From Vannielia litorea (GTDB taxonomy: Bacteria; Pseudomonadota; Alphaproteobacteria; Rhodobacterales; Rhodobacteraceae), in contig NZ_QTNQ01000014.1 in assembly GCF_018424695.1 (NCBI RefSeq), positions 1 through 64,000 of the forward strand: a DNA stretch of 64,000 bases, in the 5' to 3' direction. The translations under genes and the position numbers were made by a program. Under the pieces are notes generated by a model. It was not told where the DNA came from, ran no database searches, and saw only the letters and a program-made list of their open reading frames with translations. Positions 24,453-33,895 of the stretch are shown here, in pieces (within the stretch, counting starts at the first letter, position 1; the number at the start of each line of letters is the position of its first letter).

Positions 24453-25364
24453 TCAATCCTTACCTTGTTCTTTGGAAAGTCTAGCCTCGTCAGGTGGGGA
24501 GTCGAGTTCATGCCCGGGTCTGGAAAAACCCTGCCCGGAATAGTCGAGTGCATACCCGCTCGCCGGTCCACGGATCGGCTGGATCAGCATGCGGTCGATC
24601 CAAAGGTCCCGTCGCGTCCGGAACTGCTCGATGCCGATATCCATACCCGTATGGCCTTTCGCCGGCTGCGCGACATAGGTGCCGAGCAACCGATCCCACC
24701 AGGGCAGATTGAAGCCGTAGTTCGAATTGGTTTCTCTCGGATCAACCGAATGATGCACGCGGTGCATATCCGGAGTGACGACGATCCACCTCAGCCAACG
24801 ATCGACGGAGGTTGGAAGGTTGATGTTTGCGTGATTGAACAGCGCCGTTGCGTTCAGGATCACCTCGAACAACAGAACCGCGATTGCGGGCGGGCCGAGG
24901 GCCGCGACAATGGTGAGCTTGATTGCCATCGAGATCAGGATCTCGACCGGGTGAAAACGCAGCCCTGTCGTTGCGTCGAAATCGAGGTCGGCATGGTGCA
25001 TCCGGTGCAACCGCCAGAGGGCCGGGACGGCGTGGAACATCACGTGCTGAAGGTAGATCGCAAGATCAAGCAGCACCATCGAGACGAGCACCGCGAGCCA
25101 GACCGAAATGTCGAGGTTGTTGAACAAGCCCCACCCGCGCTCTTCGGCCAAAACGGCCAGTCCAACGGCGAGTATGGGGAAAGTCAGACGCAGAATGGCC
25201 GTATCGATAACGACCAGCGCGAGGTTGTTGGTCCACCGGATCACGCGCGGAATGTCGCGACGTCGGCGCGGGGCCGCGATTTCCCAGATCGCCATGGCCG
25301 CAAGGACGCCCAAGAAGGCGACAAGGCGGATCGTGGGCTCTGCTACAAGGACAGTTTGTGACAT
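24453..25364 (-). CDS. Sterol desaturase/fatty acid hydroxylase family membrane protein
   Basis: Di-iron membrane hydroxylase family, 303 aa, with about four helices. The histidine clusters are complete: HVMFHAV (first, HxxxH), HRMHHAD (HxxHH) and HRVHHS (HxxHH), with RFHPVEIL and NYGFNLPWWDRLLGTY typical of the family. The substrate is unknown; a lipid modification is likely. It lies 29 bp downstream of the CDF gene on the same strand. Its place in a metal region may reflect membrane lipid adjustment (inference). Confidence 0.85.
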   Translation of the reverse strand: MSQTVLVAEPTIRLVAFLGVLAAMAIWEIAAPRRRRDIPRVIRWTNNLALVVIDTAILRLTFPILAVGLAVLAEERGWGLFNNLDISVWLAVLVSMVLLDLAIYLQHVMFHAVPALWRLHRMHHADLDFDATTGLRFHPVEILISMAIKLTIVAALGPPAIAVLLFEVILNATALFNHANINLPTSVDRWLRWIVVTPDMHRVHHSVDPRETNSNYGFNLPWWDRLLGTYVAQPAKGHTGMDIGIEQFRTRRDLWIDRMLIQPIRGPASGYALDYSGQGFSRPGHELDSPPDEARLSKEQGKD

Positions 25365-25393
25365 TGGTCAAAAATGTGGATGGTTGCGGTGCG

Positions 25394-26344
25394 TCACAAG
25401 AGGTGTCGGGTGTGTCCCAGGAGTGCCTCGTTGCTCTCGTTTCTCGTTGGGTCCATGTCGGCGGCCAGGCTTTCATCAAGGCAACTCGTTTCGAGCTGCA
25501 GAGTGATCATTTGGAACCCATGCACGTCCGTCAGCCGTCGATGCGCTGTTTCCAAGAGCGATGCCGCTGGCGTCTGTTCATCATGCCGCAGATGCGCGGA
25601 AAACGCGTTCTTGCCGCTTGTCAGGCCCCAGGCATGGGCATGGTGGACGTCTTGAACGCCTTCAAGCGTCCGCAAGTCCGCGATGACGTTCTTCAGATCG
25701 ATGTCTGACGGTGTTCCTTCCATCAGGAGGTGGGTGGCCTCGCGGATCACGCCGAGGGAGGCCCAGAGAAGGACAAGACCGAAGGCCAAACCGAGGATCG
25801 GATCAATGGCCAAGAAACCCGTGAACTCGATGACGAGCGCGCTGACGATTATCAGAAGGCTGCCGACGAATGTCTGGATGACGTGCCAGAGCGCGCCGCG
25901 CGTGTTGAGGTCTTCCTTGCTCGATCGCCACATCAGTCCGAGCGAAATGACCTCGGTGACAAGACCGCCGACGGCGACCCAGATCATCGGGCCCGTGGGC
26001 AGGTGAATCGGATTGCCAAGCCGCATGGCGGCCATCCAGATGACGAGCAGCGCCATGCCGATGAGAAACCCACCGTTCGCGAGGGCGCCGATAATTTCCG
26101 CGCGATACCATCCGAAACTGCGCTGATAGTCTGCCGGCCTCCGCGCGATGCGCTGTGCGACGATGGCCACAAGGACGCCGCCGACCGCCGACAAGGTGTG
26201 AAAAGCGTCTGAAATGACGGCAATCGAACCCGTCCAGAGGCCGACTGCCAGCTCGATCACAAAATAAACGCCGGTCAGCCAGGCGGAGATTGCGAGCGCG
26301 CGGCCGGAACTCGGGAGGTGACCTTGATGGCTTGAACTGCTCAT
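25394..26344 (-). CDS. Cation diffusion facilitator, second copy
   Basis: CDF family metal exporter, 316 aa. Site A residues: SDAFHTLSAVGG in helix 2 and a helix 5 segment WHVIQTFVGSLLIIVSALV in which the usual HxxxD is altered to HVIQT, so metal choice may differ from the copy at 22599. The C-terminal domain contains VHHAHAWGLTSGKNAFSAHL. The ATG at 26344 overlaps the VTT gene stop. A second, longer upstream frame is noise over the VTT gene. Confidence 0.85.
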   Translation of the reverse strand: MSSSSHQGHLPSSGRALAISAWLTGVYFVIELAVGLWTGSIAVISDAFHTLSAVGGVLVAIVAQRIARRPADYQRSFGWYRAEIIGALANGGFLIGMALLVIWMAAMRLGNPIHLPTGPMIWVAVGGLVTEVISLGLMWRSSKEDLNTRGALWHVIQTFVGSLLIIVSALVIEFTGFLAIDPILGLAFGLVLLWASLGVIREATHLLMEGTPSDIDLKNVIADLRTLEGVQDVHHAHAWGLTSGKNAFSAHLRHDEQTPAASLLETAHRRLTDVHGFQMITLQLETSCLDESLAADMDPTRNESNEALLGHTRHLL

Positions 26345-27036
26345 GAGGCATTCCCCTTTCCGTGGGAGGGTCGATTGCGGATCGCGGAGGCTGCGCCGAC
26401 CGACACAAGGGTGAAAAGACCCAGCAGCGCGGCGGTCCACCCGGCGGTTGCGGCATCGCCGTTCATTGCTTCGCTGCCGAGATGGGCGAGCAGAAAGCTG
26501 GCTGGCACGATGCCCGCCAGCGTTGCGAGCGCAAAGCGCCAGAAGTGTATCGCACTCAGCCCGGCGGTGTAGCTGACCATGTCGAACGAGACGAACGGCA
26601 GGAGTCTGCTGCCGAAGACGACGAGCGTGAGCGTGTTTTGCGATCCGAGCAGTCCCGCGTCGATCTTTTGTCCGAGCCATTTCTGCAGAGCCGAGCGGCC
26701 AAGGCCCCGCGCAATCAGAAAAGCCATAAGCGCACCGACTTCCGCCCCGGCAACCACGAGAGCCGTCCCGGCCGTGTGCCCGTAGGCCGCGCCGGCAGCC
26801 AGTGCGACAGGTGCCGATGGGATTGGAGTCGCCACGATCGCGACTGTCATCAGGAGAACGATAAGGGCTGGACCCCAAGGACCTGCGGCATCGATCCAGA
26901 CCCGGATCTGCTCGCGATTGACCCCAAGGAGGACGTCGAGTGCGCCAGAAGCCCATACGGCAACAATGCCAACGAGAAGGCCGGCTGCGGACCACCGCAA
27001 AATGCGTTTGGCAGTGACTTGTTTTATGACTGGCAT
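26341..27036 (-). CDS. VTT (TVP38/TMEM64, SNARE-associated) family membrane protein
   Basis: Polytopic membrane protein of the VTT family, 231 aa. The VTT core is visible: PVALAAGAAYGHTAGTALVVAGAEVGALMAFLIARGLGR followed by FGSRLLPFVSFDMVSYTAGLSAI, in pieces at residues about 75-160. VTT proteins are linked to lipid scrambling and, in some bacteria, to metal or selenite tolerance. ATG 27036 is preferred; upstream in-frame sequence is basic and lacks family features. Confidence 0.85.
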   Translation of the reverse strand: MPVIKQVTAKRILRWSAAGLLVGIVAVWASGALDVLLGVNREQIRVWIDAAGPWGPALIVLLMTVAIVATPIPSAPVALAAGAAYGHTAGTALVVAGAEVGALMAFLIARGLGRSALQKWLGQKIDAGLLGSQNTLTLVVFGSRLLPFVSFDMVSYTAGLSAIHFWRFALATLAGIVPASFLLAHLGSEAMNGDAATAGWTAALLGLFTLVSVGAASAIRNRPSHGKGNAS

Positions 27037-27232
27037 GGCGTCGAGATTCGGTCGTAGCTTCCGGTAATGCCTTTGGGTAAGGCTTCCAGCGACAGGAAGG
27101 TCAAGCGCAAATTCCCGCGCACGCATGAAATGGCTCCTGTAATCTCCGAAGCCCGCTCCGAGTGCACGTTGATACATTTGGTGACAAAACGGCCTCGGGC
27201 CATTCGCGGTGAATTCGACTAACGTCGCCTTG

Positions 27233-27955
27233 ATGAGCACAATCCCCAATATCCTCGTCGTGGATGACCACCGTGAAATTCGAGCGTCCGTTACGCGCTT
27301 TCTTGAACGCAACGGCATGCGGGCGAGGGCGGCGAAGGACGCAAGCGAAATGGACGCGGCGCTGGCGGAAGACAGCTACGACCTCATTGTCCTCGACGTC
27401 ATGATGCCAGGAGAGGACGGGCTTTCGGTTTGCCGTCGGCTACGGGTCGCCGGTTCGATACCGATATTGATGCTGACAGCGCTTGGCGATGACGACGATC
27501 GGATTCGCGGGCTTGATCTGGGTGCTGACGACTATCTTCCGAAACCCTTCAATCCGCGCGAGTTGGTTTCCCGGGTGAGAGCGATCCTGCGGCGAACGTC
27601 TCACCGCGAGAATGGCATCGGGCACTTGGCAGGGCGGCGCGTGAAATTCTCGCATCTCGAACTGGACTATGACCAGGCGGTTCTCGCATCGAATGACGGG
27701 ACAGCCGTGCCGCTGACCTCCGGGGAATTGAAGCTCCTGTCGATATTTCTCGAACGGCCCCGAGCGACGCTGCGGCGAGACGAACTCGCGTTGCTGACCG
27801 CGGGCCGGGAATTGGGACCGCTCGATCGGACGATCGACAACCAGGTCAGCAGGCTGAGACGGAAGATCGAACCGGATATTTTGCGGCCGCGCATCATTCG
27901 GACAATCAGGAACGAGGGCTACTGTCTGTCCTGCGATGTGGAGGTCATCGAATGA
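27233..27955 (+). CDS. OmpR/PhoB-family response regulator (first two-component system)
   Basis: DNA-binding response regulator, 240 aa. Receiver domain: VVDDHRE acidic pocket, phospho-acceptor Asp55 in VLDVMMPGEDGL, Thr in LMLTALG and Lys in YLPKPFNPRE. A winged-helix effector domain follows (LTSGELKLLSIFLERP, DNQVSRLRRKIEPD). The start at ATG 27233 gives the usual N-terminus; ATG 27209 is upstream and less likely. Strongly similar to the regulator at 55353. The stop overlaps the kinase start. Confidence 0.93.
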   Translation: MSTIPNILVVDDHREIRASVTRFLERNGMRARAAKDASEMDAALAEDSYDLIVLDVMMPGEDGLSVCRRLRVAGSIPILMLTALGDDDDRIRGLDLGADDYLPKPFNPRELVSRVRAILRRTSHRENGIGHLAGRRVKFSHLELDYDQAVLASNDGTAVPLTSGELKLLSIFLERPRATLRRDELALLTAGRELGPLDRTIDNQVSRLRRKIEPDILRPRIIRTIRNEGYCLSCDVEVIE

Positions 27956-29415
27956 AGGCATTGGGGCTGAGGCTGCAAACGCAGATTGCTCTGCTTGTGA
28001 TCGCGGTGCTTGCGCTTGCGCAGATCGTGAGTTTGAGGCTTTTCGTGGATGAACGCGCGATGGCTGTCGAGGCGGCGATCGCCAACGAAGCAGCTGGCAG
28101 GGCGGCGAACGTTGCGAAGCTACTGGATTCGGCACCCTCGCACCTGCAGGACGACATCGTCAGTGCGGCGAATTCGCCGCTTGTTCAATTCGAACTTGGC
28201 GATGAACCCAGAGTTACACACGGCAATCATGATGTTATCGGCGGCGTCGAGTCCCGCATTCGTGCCTTGCTGAACGACGGCTATAGCCGGGACGTTCGGG
28301 TCGAGGTGCATGAAGCCGAGCAAGGGGTGCTTCCGCTGCCAAATCTTTCGCCGGAATTGGCCGAGATGCACGCGCAGATGATGCGCGGCACTCTTACCAC
28401 CGTTGAAATGGAACTCTCCATCGCGATATCCGGCGGCCAGTGGCTGAACGTCGGAACGCGGTTCGAGCGCCCGCCTGTCCAGTGGTCGACGCCGGCGATG
28501 GCGGGCTTCGGACTATCTGCCGCGCTCCTGCTGATCGCGGGGTTTTGGTTCCTGCTGTCTCGCGTAACCAGCCCACTGAACGCACTCGCCGTCGCAGCCG
28601 AACGTCTCGGGCGCGGAGACGCGGAGGGTGAGCTTCCAACGACCGGACCGAAGGAGGTTCGCGATCTGACGGCCGCGTTCGGAATGATGCAGACACGTCT
28701 GTCGCGATTCATTCGTGATCGGACCCACATGTTGGCGGCGCTCGCACATGATCTCCGTTCGCCGCTGACCGCAGCGCGCGTTCAGGCCGAAATGGTCGAC
28801 GATGACGAGACGCGCGCCAGTCTGGTCGCGTCGCTGACGGAAATGGAGGACATGGTCGAGGCCACGCTCGCCTACGCGAAGGGTGTAGGCCGGGATGAAG
28901 AGGTCCTAGAGACAGATTTGGCGGAGTATCTCGAGGATCTAAACCAGAATATGCAAGGCTCATTCGACCTCGCTGACGGGCCGTCTCTCGTTTTTTCCAT
29001 GAAGCAAGGTGCCATGCGGCGCGCTCTGAGGAATCTGATCGAGAACGCGGTTGCTTACGGACGAAATCCCCGGGTCAGTTGGCGCCCATCGGGGGAGTAT
29101 GTTGTCATCGAAATCGAGGATGACGGCCCGGGAATTCCCGATGGCGAACTTGAGAATGTCTTTGCCCCATATCACAGGCTGGAAGCGTCGCGGTCGCTCG
29201 AGACTGGCGGGCACGGCCTGGGCCTGTCGATCGCGAGAAGCATAATTCTCGAGCATGGCGGCACAATCTCTCTTGCCAACAGGCCGGAGGGGGGGCTGCG
29301 CGCGACGGTGTCGCTGCCCTGGCAAAGCCAAAACTCCGGTGAGTCCGGAATGCCCGAGACCGGGGCCGCTCGACAGTCGTTTACGAAGAAACACCGAAAG
29401 GAGTGCATCGCATGA
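27952..29415 (+). CDS. Sensor histidine kinase (first two-component system)
   Basis: Inner-membrane kinase, 487 aa: a first helix (residues 10-30), a periplasmic sensor of about 150 residues, a second helix near 180-205, HAMP, then HisKA with His266 in LAHDLRSPLTAAR and an ATPase domain with NLIENAVAYG, DDGPGIPD and GGHGLGLSIA. The sensor contains SSPL/NSPLVQFEL and MHAQMMRGTL segments also found in the paralogue at 56072. Its last bases overlap ccmF (ATGA), an unusual kinase-to-cytochrome-assembly coupling. Confidence 0.92.
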   Translation: MKALGLRLQTQIALLVIAVLALAQIVSLRLFVDERAMAVEAAIANEAAGRAANVAKLLDSAPSHLQDDIVSAANSPLVQFELGDEPRVTHGNHDVIGGVESRIRALLNDGYSRDVRVEVHEAEQGVLPLPNLSPELAEMHAQMMRGTLTTVEMELSIAISGGQWLNVGTRFERPPVQWSTPAMAGFGLSAALLLIAGFWFLLSRVTSPLNALAVAAERLGRGDAEGELPTTGPKEVRDLTAAFGMMQTRLSRFIRDRTHMLAALAHDLRSPLTAARVQAEMVDDDETRASLVASLTEMEDMVEATLAYAKGVGRDEEVLETDLAEYLEDLNQNMQGSFDLADGPSLVFSMKQGAMRRALRNLIENAVAYGRNPRVSWRPSGEYVVIEIEDDGPGIPDGELENVFAPYHRLEASRSLETGGHGLGLSIARSIILEHGGTISLANRPEGGLRATVSLPWQSQNSGESGMPETGAARQSFTKKHRKECIA

Positions 29416-31412
29416 TCCCCGAGATCGGACATTTTGCTCTTGTCCTGGCATTGAGCCTGGCATGCGTTCAGGGCGTGTTGCCGATACTGGGAGCGGCGAC
29501 GGGGAACAGGGTGTTCATGGCATCCGGCCTGTCGACATCGATTGGGCAGGTCGTGCTCATCGGGATCGCCTTCGCGGCACTCATGCGCTCCTTCATCGTG
29601 AGCGATTTCACCGTTCTCAACGTCGTCGAGAACTCCCATTCGCTGAAACCGATGATCTTCAAGGTCGCCGGCACATGGGGCAGCCACGAGGGTTCGCTCC
29701 TTCTATGGGTGCTCATCCTCGCCGTCTTCGGGGCCGGCGTAGCCCTCTTCGCGCGGAACGTCCCGGCCGGGCTGCTGGCCCGGACGTTGTCGGTTCAGGC
29801 CTGGATCAGCATCGGTTTCCTGTCCTTTCTGCTCCTGACATCGAATCCCTTCGATCGCGTGTTTCCGCCGCCGCTCGACGGAAACGACCTCAATCCCCTG
29901 CTGCAGGACATTGGCCTGGCGATGCACCCGCCGCTTCTCTACCTGGGGTATGTCGGGTTCTCGATCGTCTTTTCCTTCGCGGTCGCAGCCCTGCTTGAAG
30001 GCCGGATAGATCCCGCTTGGGCTCGCTGGGTCAGGCCATGGACGCTTGCGGCGTGGATGTTCCTGACGGCCGGAATCGCGCTCGGCAGCTGGTGGGCCTA
30101 CTACGAGCTCGGCTGGGGCGGCTGGTGGTTCTGGGACCCTGTGGAGAACGTCAGCTTCATGCCATGGCTGCTGGGAACGGCATTGCTGCATTCCGCGATC
30201 GTCACGGAAAAGCGTGACGCCTTCAAATCCTGGACGATCCTCCTCGCGATCCTCACCTTTTCGCTGTCTCTGCTCGGCACTTTCATCGTGCGCTCGGGGC
30301 TGCTCACCTCGGTTCATGCCTTCGCCGTGGACCCGGAGCGCGGTCTCTACATTCTCGGTTTGCTCGGGTTTTCCATCGGCGGCTCCCTGGCCCTGTTTGC
30401 CTGGCGCGCTCCGGCGATGGAGCCCGGCGGGCTGTTCCGTCCGATCAGTCGGGAGGCCGGGCTTCTTCTGAACAATGTTCTGCTGGCGACGGCGACGGGG
30501 AGCGTGCTCGTCGGCACCCTCTATCCACTCTTCACCGAGGCCTTCTCCGGTGACAAGGTGTCCGTCGGCCCGCCCTATTTCAACGCGGTCTTCATTCCTC
30601 TGATGTTGCCGCTGGTGGTCGCAATGGGGATCGGGCCGTTCCTGAGTTGGAAGCGCGCGGACCTGAAAGGGGTCGGCCAGCGCCTCTATGCCGTGGCGAT
30701 GGTATCTGCCGTGGTCGGTCTGGCGGTATGGTATGTCGCGCGCGGAGGCCCGGTGCTCGCTTACGCGTCCATCGCCATAGCGGCCTGGCTCCTCGTTGCG
30801 ACATGCCGCGAGTGGGCATCGCGGGTGAAGCTGTTCGAGGCGCCGCTTTCGACAAGCTGGGCGCGGGCCAAGGGACTTCCGCGCTCGGCCCACGGGATGA
30901 GCCTTGCGCATGCCGGTCTTGCGATCGCCATGTTCGGCTTCATCGGTTCGACCGCGTGGAAGAGCGAAGAGATCGTCTTCGTCGAACCGGGTGAAACGAT
31001 CGCGATCGCCGGGTTCGAAGTCCGTTTCGACGGCGTCGAGCGGGTGCAGGGGCCGAACTACATTGCCGACCGAGGCACGCTCGCGGTGTTCCGGGGCGGC
31101 GATCCCGTCACAACGCTTTTTCCCGAGAAGCGGTTCTATCCTGCCGCAGAGAGCCAGACGACCGAAAGCGCTATCCGTTCGACGCCGGCCGGCGACCTTT
31201 ACGCGTCGCTGGCGACCCCGGCGTCGGACGAGGCGGCTGCCAGCGGTGCGTGGACCTTGCGGATCCTGTACGAACCATTGGTCAATCTCATCTGGATCGG
31301 GTCGGTGCTGCTCGTCTTCGGCGGGGCCGTCTCCCTGTCTGACCGGCGATTGAGGATCGGCGCGCCGCGCCCGTCCCGTCAGCACGGTGCCGATCCTGTT
31401 CCGGCCGAGTAA
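29412..31412 (+). CDS. ccmF: Cytochrome c haem lyase subunit CcmF
   Basis: Large inner-membrane subunit of the System I haem lyase, 666 aa, with about 14 helices. The WWD region is clear: GTWGSHEGSLLLWV, AMHPPLLYLGYVG and the tryptophan-rich block ELGWGGWWFWDPVENVSFMPWL. It attaches haem to apocytochromes in the periplasm together with CcmH/I. ATG 29412 gives the ATGA overlap with the kinase. ccmABCDE are not present in this window. Confidence 0.95.
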   Translation: MIPEIGHFALVLALSLACVQGVLPILGAATGNRVFMASGLSTSIGQVVLIGIAFAALMRSFIVSDFTVLNVVENSHSLKPMIFKVAGTWGSHEGSLLLWVLILAVFGAGVALFARNVPAGLLARTLSVQAWISIGFLSFLLLTSNPFDRVFPPPLDGNDLNPLLQDIGLAMHPPLLYLGYVGFSIVFSFAVAALLEGRIDPAWARWVRPWTLAAWMFLTAGIALGSWWAYYELGWGGWWFWDPVENVSFMPWLLGTALLHSAIVTEKRDAFKSWTILLAILTFSLSLLGTFIVRSGLLTSVHAFAVDPERGLYILGLLGFSIGGSLALFAWRAPAMEPGGLFRPISREAGLLLNNVLLATATGSVLVGTLYPLFTEAFSGDKVSVGPPYFNAVFIPLMLPLVVAMGIGPFLSWKRADLKGVGQRLYAVAMVSAVVGLAVWYVARGGPVLAYASIAIAAWLLVATCREWASRVKLFEAPLSTSWARAKGLPRSAHGMSLAHAGLAIAMFGFIGSTAWKSEEIVFVEPGETIAIAGFEVRFDGVERVQGPNYIADRGTLAVFRGGDPVTTLFPEKRFYPAAESQTTESAIRSTPAGDLYASLATPASDEAAASGAWTLRILYEPLVNLIWIGSVLLVFGGAVSLSDRRLRIGAPRPSRQHGADPVPAE

Positions 31413-31415
31413 CCG

Positions 31416-31979
31416 ATGACCAGACTGTTTGCCGCAATCCCGTTTGCTATCGTCGTCGTCCTGGGCGGGGTGTTCCTGTGGGGCCTCAATCCGGACCGGG
31501 ACCCAAACGAGATCCCCTCGGTGCTGATCTCGCAACCCGTGCCGGCGTTCGAACTGCCGCCGGTCCCCGGGCTTGAAACGCCTGGCCTGGCTCAGGACGA
31601 CCTGAACGGGGCGCCGAAGCTGGCCGTCGTCAACGTGTTCGCATCCTGGTGCGTCCCCTGCCGCGCGGAGCACGGGGTTCTCACCGGGTTGCGGAAGAAC
31701 GAGGACATCCTGCTCTTCGGTATCAACTACAAGGACAAACCGGAGGACGCGACCCGCTGGCTGGCGGATCTCGGAAATCCATACGACCGCATCGGGTCCG
31801 ACCTGAACGGGCGGGCCGGGATCGAGTGGGGCATTTCAGGGGTTCCCGAAACCTTCATCGTGTCGCAGGACGGGGTCGTCTTGCACAGAACCGTCGGCCC
31901 CATCGTTGGGGACGAGGCGGTGGCAAAGTTCAAGGCCGCGCTTGCGGCAGCCCGGACTGCAACGGAGGGCAAATCATGA
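31416..31979 (+). CDS. ccmG: CcmG/DsbE thiol:disulfide protein for cytochrome c maturation
   Basis: Membrane-anchored periplasmic thioredoxin, 187 aa, that reduces apocytochrome CXXCH cysteines. The N-terminal helix covers about residues 5-24. Active site FASWCVPCRAEH (Cys79, Cys82); the cis-Pro loop is GVPETFIV. GINYKDKPEDATRWL is typical of the CcmG family. It starts 3 bp after ccmF and overlaps ccmH by 4 bp. Confidence 0.94.
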   Translation: MTRLFAAIPFAIVVVLGGVFLWGLNPDRDPNEIPSVLISQPVPAFELPPVPGLETPGLAQDDLNGAPKLAVVNVFASWCVPCRAEHGVLTGLRKNEDILLFGINYKDKPEDATRWLADLGNPYDRIGSDLNGRAGIEWGISGVPETFIVSQDGVVLHRTVGPIVGDEAVAKFKAALAAARTATEGKS

Positions 31980-32443
31980 GACTCATCCTTATTGCCGCCC
32001 TGTTGTGGATGTCCGTCGGCCCCGCGCTTGCCGTGGAACCGGACGAAGTTCTCTCGGATCCGGTGCTCGAAGCCCGCGCCCGCGCTCTTTCCAAGGAACT
32101 TCGCTGCGTGGTCTGTCAGAATCAGGATATCGACAGTTCGAATGCGGGCGTGGCCCGCGATCTGCGGCTGATCGTGCGGGAGAGGCTGGTCGCGGGCGAT
32201 ACCGACGAGGAGGTCCTCGACTACGTGGTTGCGCGGTATGGCGACTACGTGCTGTTCCGGCCACCCTTCAAGCCGCTGAATTATGTTCTGTGGTTTGCGC
32301 CTTTCGTCCTGGTGCTGTTCGGAGGCGGTGTCGCGGTTGCCGTGCTCCGCGGTCGCCGGTCGGTGGAGCCAACGGCCGCGCTGACCGAAGACGAGGACAA
32401 ACTGCTGAACGAGTATCTCGCGGAGGATAGGAAGACTCAGTGA
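31976..32443 (+). CDS. ccmH: Cytochrome c-type biogenesis protein CcmH
   Basis: Periplasmic thiol protein with one C-terminal membrane helix, 155 aa. Signal peptide ends near ALA; the diagnostic motif LRCVVCQNQDIDSS has Cys44 and Cys47. FKPLNYVLWFAPF leads into the anchor helix. It takes part in the apocytochrome reduction and haem ligation complex. ATGA overlap with ccmG and GTGA overlap with ccmI. Confidence 0.94.
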   Translation: MRLILIAALLWMSVGPALAVEPDEVLSDPVLEARARALSKELRCVVCQNQDIDSSNAGVARDLRLIVRERLVAGDTDEEVLDYVVARYGDYVLFRPPFKPLNYVLWFAPFVLVLFGGGVAVAVLRGRRSVEPTAALTEDEDKLLNEYLAEDRKTQ

Positions 32444-33570
32444 CCTTGGTCGCATTTGCCATTTTGTTCCTGATCGCAATGGCCTCCATCGGCTTGGCAC
32501 TGCGCGGCGGCCTGCGGGCCGGCAGAGCGGAAGCGGAGCGCGCCATCTTCGCCGACCAGATTTCGGAGATAGACCGCGATGAAGCGCGCGGACTGATCGG
32601 AGCCGAAGAGGCCAAGGCCGCGCGCACGGAAATCCAGCGCCGGCTCGTTGCGTCGCTGAAACGCCAGGACCGGGGCGCGCGCGCGTCCGGACTCAGCAAG
32701 GCGGTGGTGATCGTTCTCGCCCTGACGGTTCCGGTTTCCGGGGTTGCCTTCTACATGCTTCGCGGGGCTCCCATGGTTCCCAGCGTCACACTTGCCGATC
32801 GGGCGGAGGAGAGGCAACGCGCTCAGGAAATCGCCGGCCTAGCCGCACAGTTGAAGGCCCGGCTGGAGAGCGAAGCCGATGGTGGCCGTACCGACGGCTG
32901 GGTGTTGCTCGGACAGACCTATCTGCGCATGGAACGGTTTCAGGATGCCGCCGGGGCGTTCGCCGTGGTCATCGAGCGCCCGGATGCGACATCCGCTGTC
33001 TGGTCGCTCTACGCGGAAGCCCTGATCCTGGCCGAGGATGGCCGGGTTACCCCGAAGGCGCGGAATGCTGCGGAACGGGCCTACACGCTCGATCCGATGA
33101 ATCCGGCGGCGAGCTATTATTCCGCGCTTGCCCTGGAGCAGGCGGGGCAGCCGGAAGAGGCGCATGATCTTCTGCTGAAGCGGCTGAGCCAGACGCCCGA
33201 GATGGCGCCCTGGAAGGAGGTGTTCGCGGCGCAAGCCAATCGTATTGCGGAGAGCTTGGGCCGCGACCCTGTGATCGTTTCGTCCGCGCCAGCCGCGCCG
33301 GGGCCTTCCGCCGCCGACGTCGAGGCGGCCGCCGACATGACAACGGGAGACCGCGCGGCTTTCATTCGGTCGATGGTCGCACGGCTTGCCGCAAGGATGG
33401 AGGAGACTCCCGAGGACATCGATGGCTGGATGCGGCTCGGAAATGCCTATCGCGTTATAGGCGAGATCGACGAGTCGCGGGCCGCCTACCTTTCGGCACA
33501 GGCGTTGCTTGCCGGGCGACCGGATGATCCGCGGAGGATTGAAGTCGAGCGGGTGCTCTCGGAGTTTTGA
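32440..33570 (+). CDS. ccmI: CcmI-like cytochrome c biogenesis chaperone (TPR)
   Basis: Apocytochrome chaperone, 376 aa, with two N-terminal helices flanking a cytoplasmic loop (RAEAERAIFADQISEIDRDEARGLI, a leucine-zipper-like segment) and a periplasmic TPR-rich domain. TPR-like repeats are seen as GWVLLGQTYLRMERFQDA and GWMRLGNAYRVIGEIDES. Start is GTG at 32440, overlapping ccmH. The gene ends the coupled two-component/ccm unit. Confidence 0.9.
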   Translation: MTLVAFAILFLIAMASIGLALRGGLRAGRAEAERAIFADQISEIDRDEARGLIGAEEAKAARTEIQRRLVASLKRQDRGARASGLSKAVVIVLALTVPVSGVAFYMLRGAPMVPSVTLADRAEERQRAQEIAGLAAQLKARLESEADGGRTDGWVLLGQTYLRMERFQDAAGAFAVVIERPDATSAVWSLYAEALILAEDGRVTPKARNAAERAYTLDPMNPAASYYSALALEQAGQPEEAHDLLLKRLSQTPEMAPWKEVFAAQANRIAESLGRDPVIVSSAPAAPGPSAADVEAAADMTTGDRAAFIRSMVARLAARMEETPEDIDGWMRLGNAYRVIGEIDESRAAYLSAQALLAGRPDDPRRIEVERVLSEF

Positions 33571-33650
33571 GCCTGCGTGCGGGATCATCGCGTGCCTGCC
33601 GGCGCTTTGCCGCGGATGGCGTATTGTAATCCGCACCGCTTCACCCGCGA

Positions 33651-33866
33651 TCACTCGAAAATTGCGTATCCGGTGCGTCCGTCGCGGCACTCGAGTTTGG
33701 TGACACCGGATACCGGGTCGGACGCGGCACGGCAACCGGGGGGAACTGCGGGCGATGTCGCCTTCGATACGGTAACCTCCGTACCCTTGTACGGGCATAC
33801 GCCAGGGGTGCCCGCACATCCGCCCAGAAGAAGCAGAAGGAATCCGGAGGCAAATCTGTTCTTCAT
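33651..33866 (-). CDS. Small putative lipoprotein, 71 aa
   Basis: Signal peptide KNRFASGFLLLLLGGC with a lipobox LGGC (Cys near residue 17), followed by a 54-residue domain containing CPYKGTEV, PPGC and LECRDGRTGYAI, i.e. three further cysteines. Its ATG at 33866 gives the leader; longer frames run antisense to the L,D-transpeptidase. I do not recognise a family. It is divergent from the cytochrome operon, with the direct-repeat site at 33896-33919 in between. Confidence 0.65.
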   Translation of the reverse strand: MKNRFASGFLLLLLGGCAGTPGVCPYKGTEVTVSKATSPAVPPGCRAASDPVSGVTKLECRDGRTGYAIFE

Positions 33867-33895
33867 TGCGGCAAGTAGCCCGTCTCCTAAGCAGA

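Noticed and set aside
29703-31673. 656-residue open frame on the minus strand opposite ccmF and ccmG
   Set aside because: Composition is rich in R, H, D, Q and G without membrane or domain pattern; the plus strand has clear CcmF and CcmG motifs. It is a high-GC shadow.
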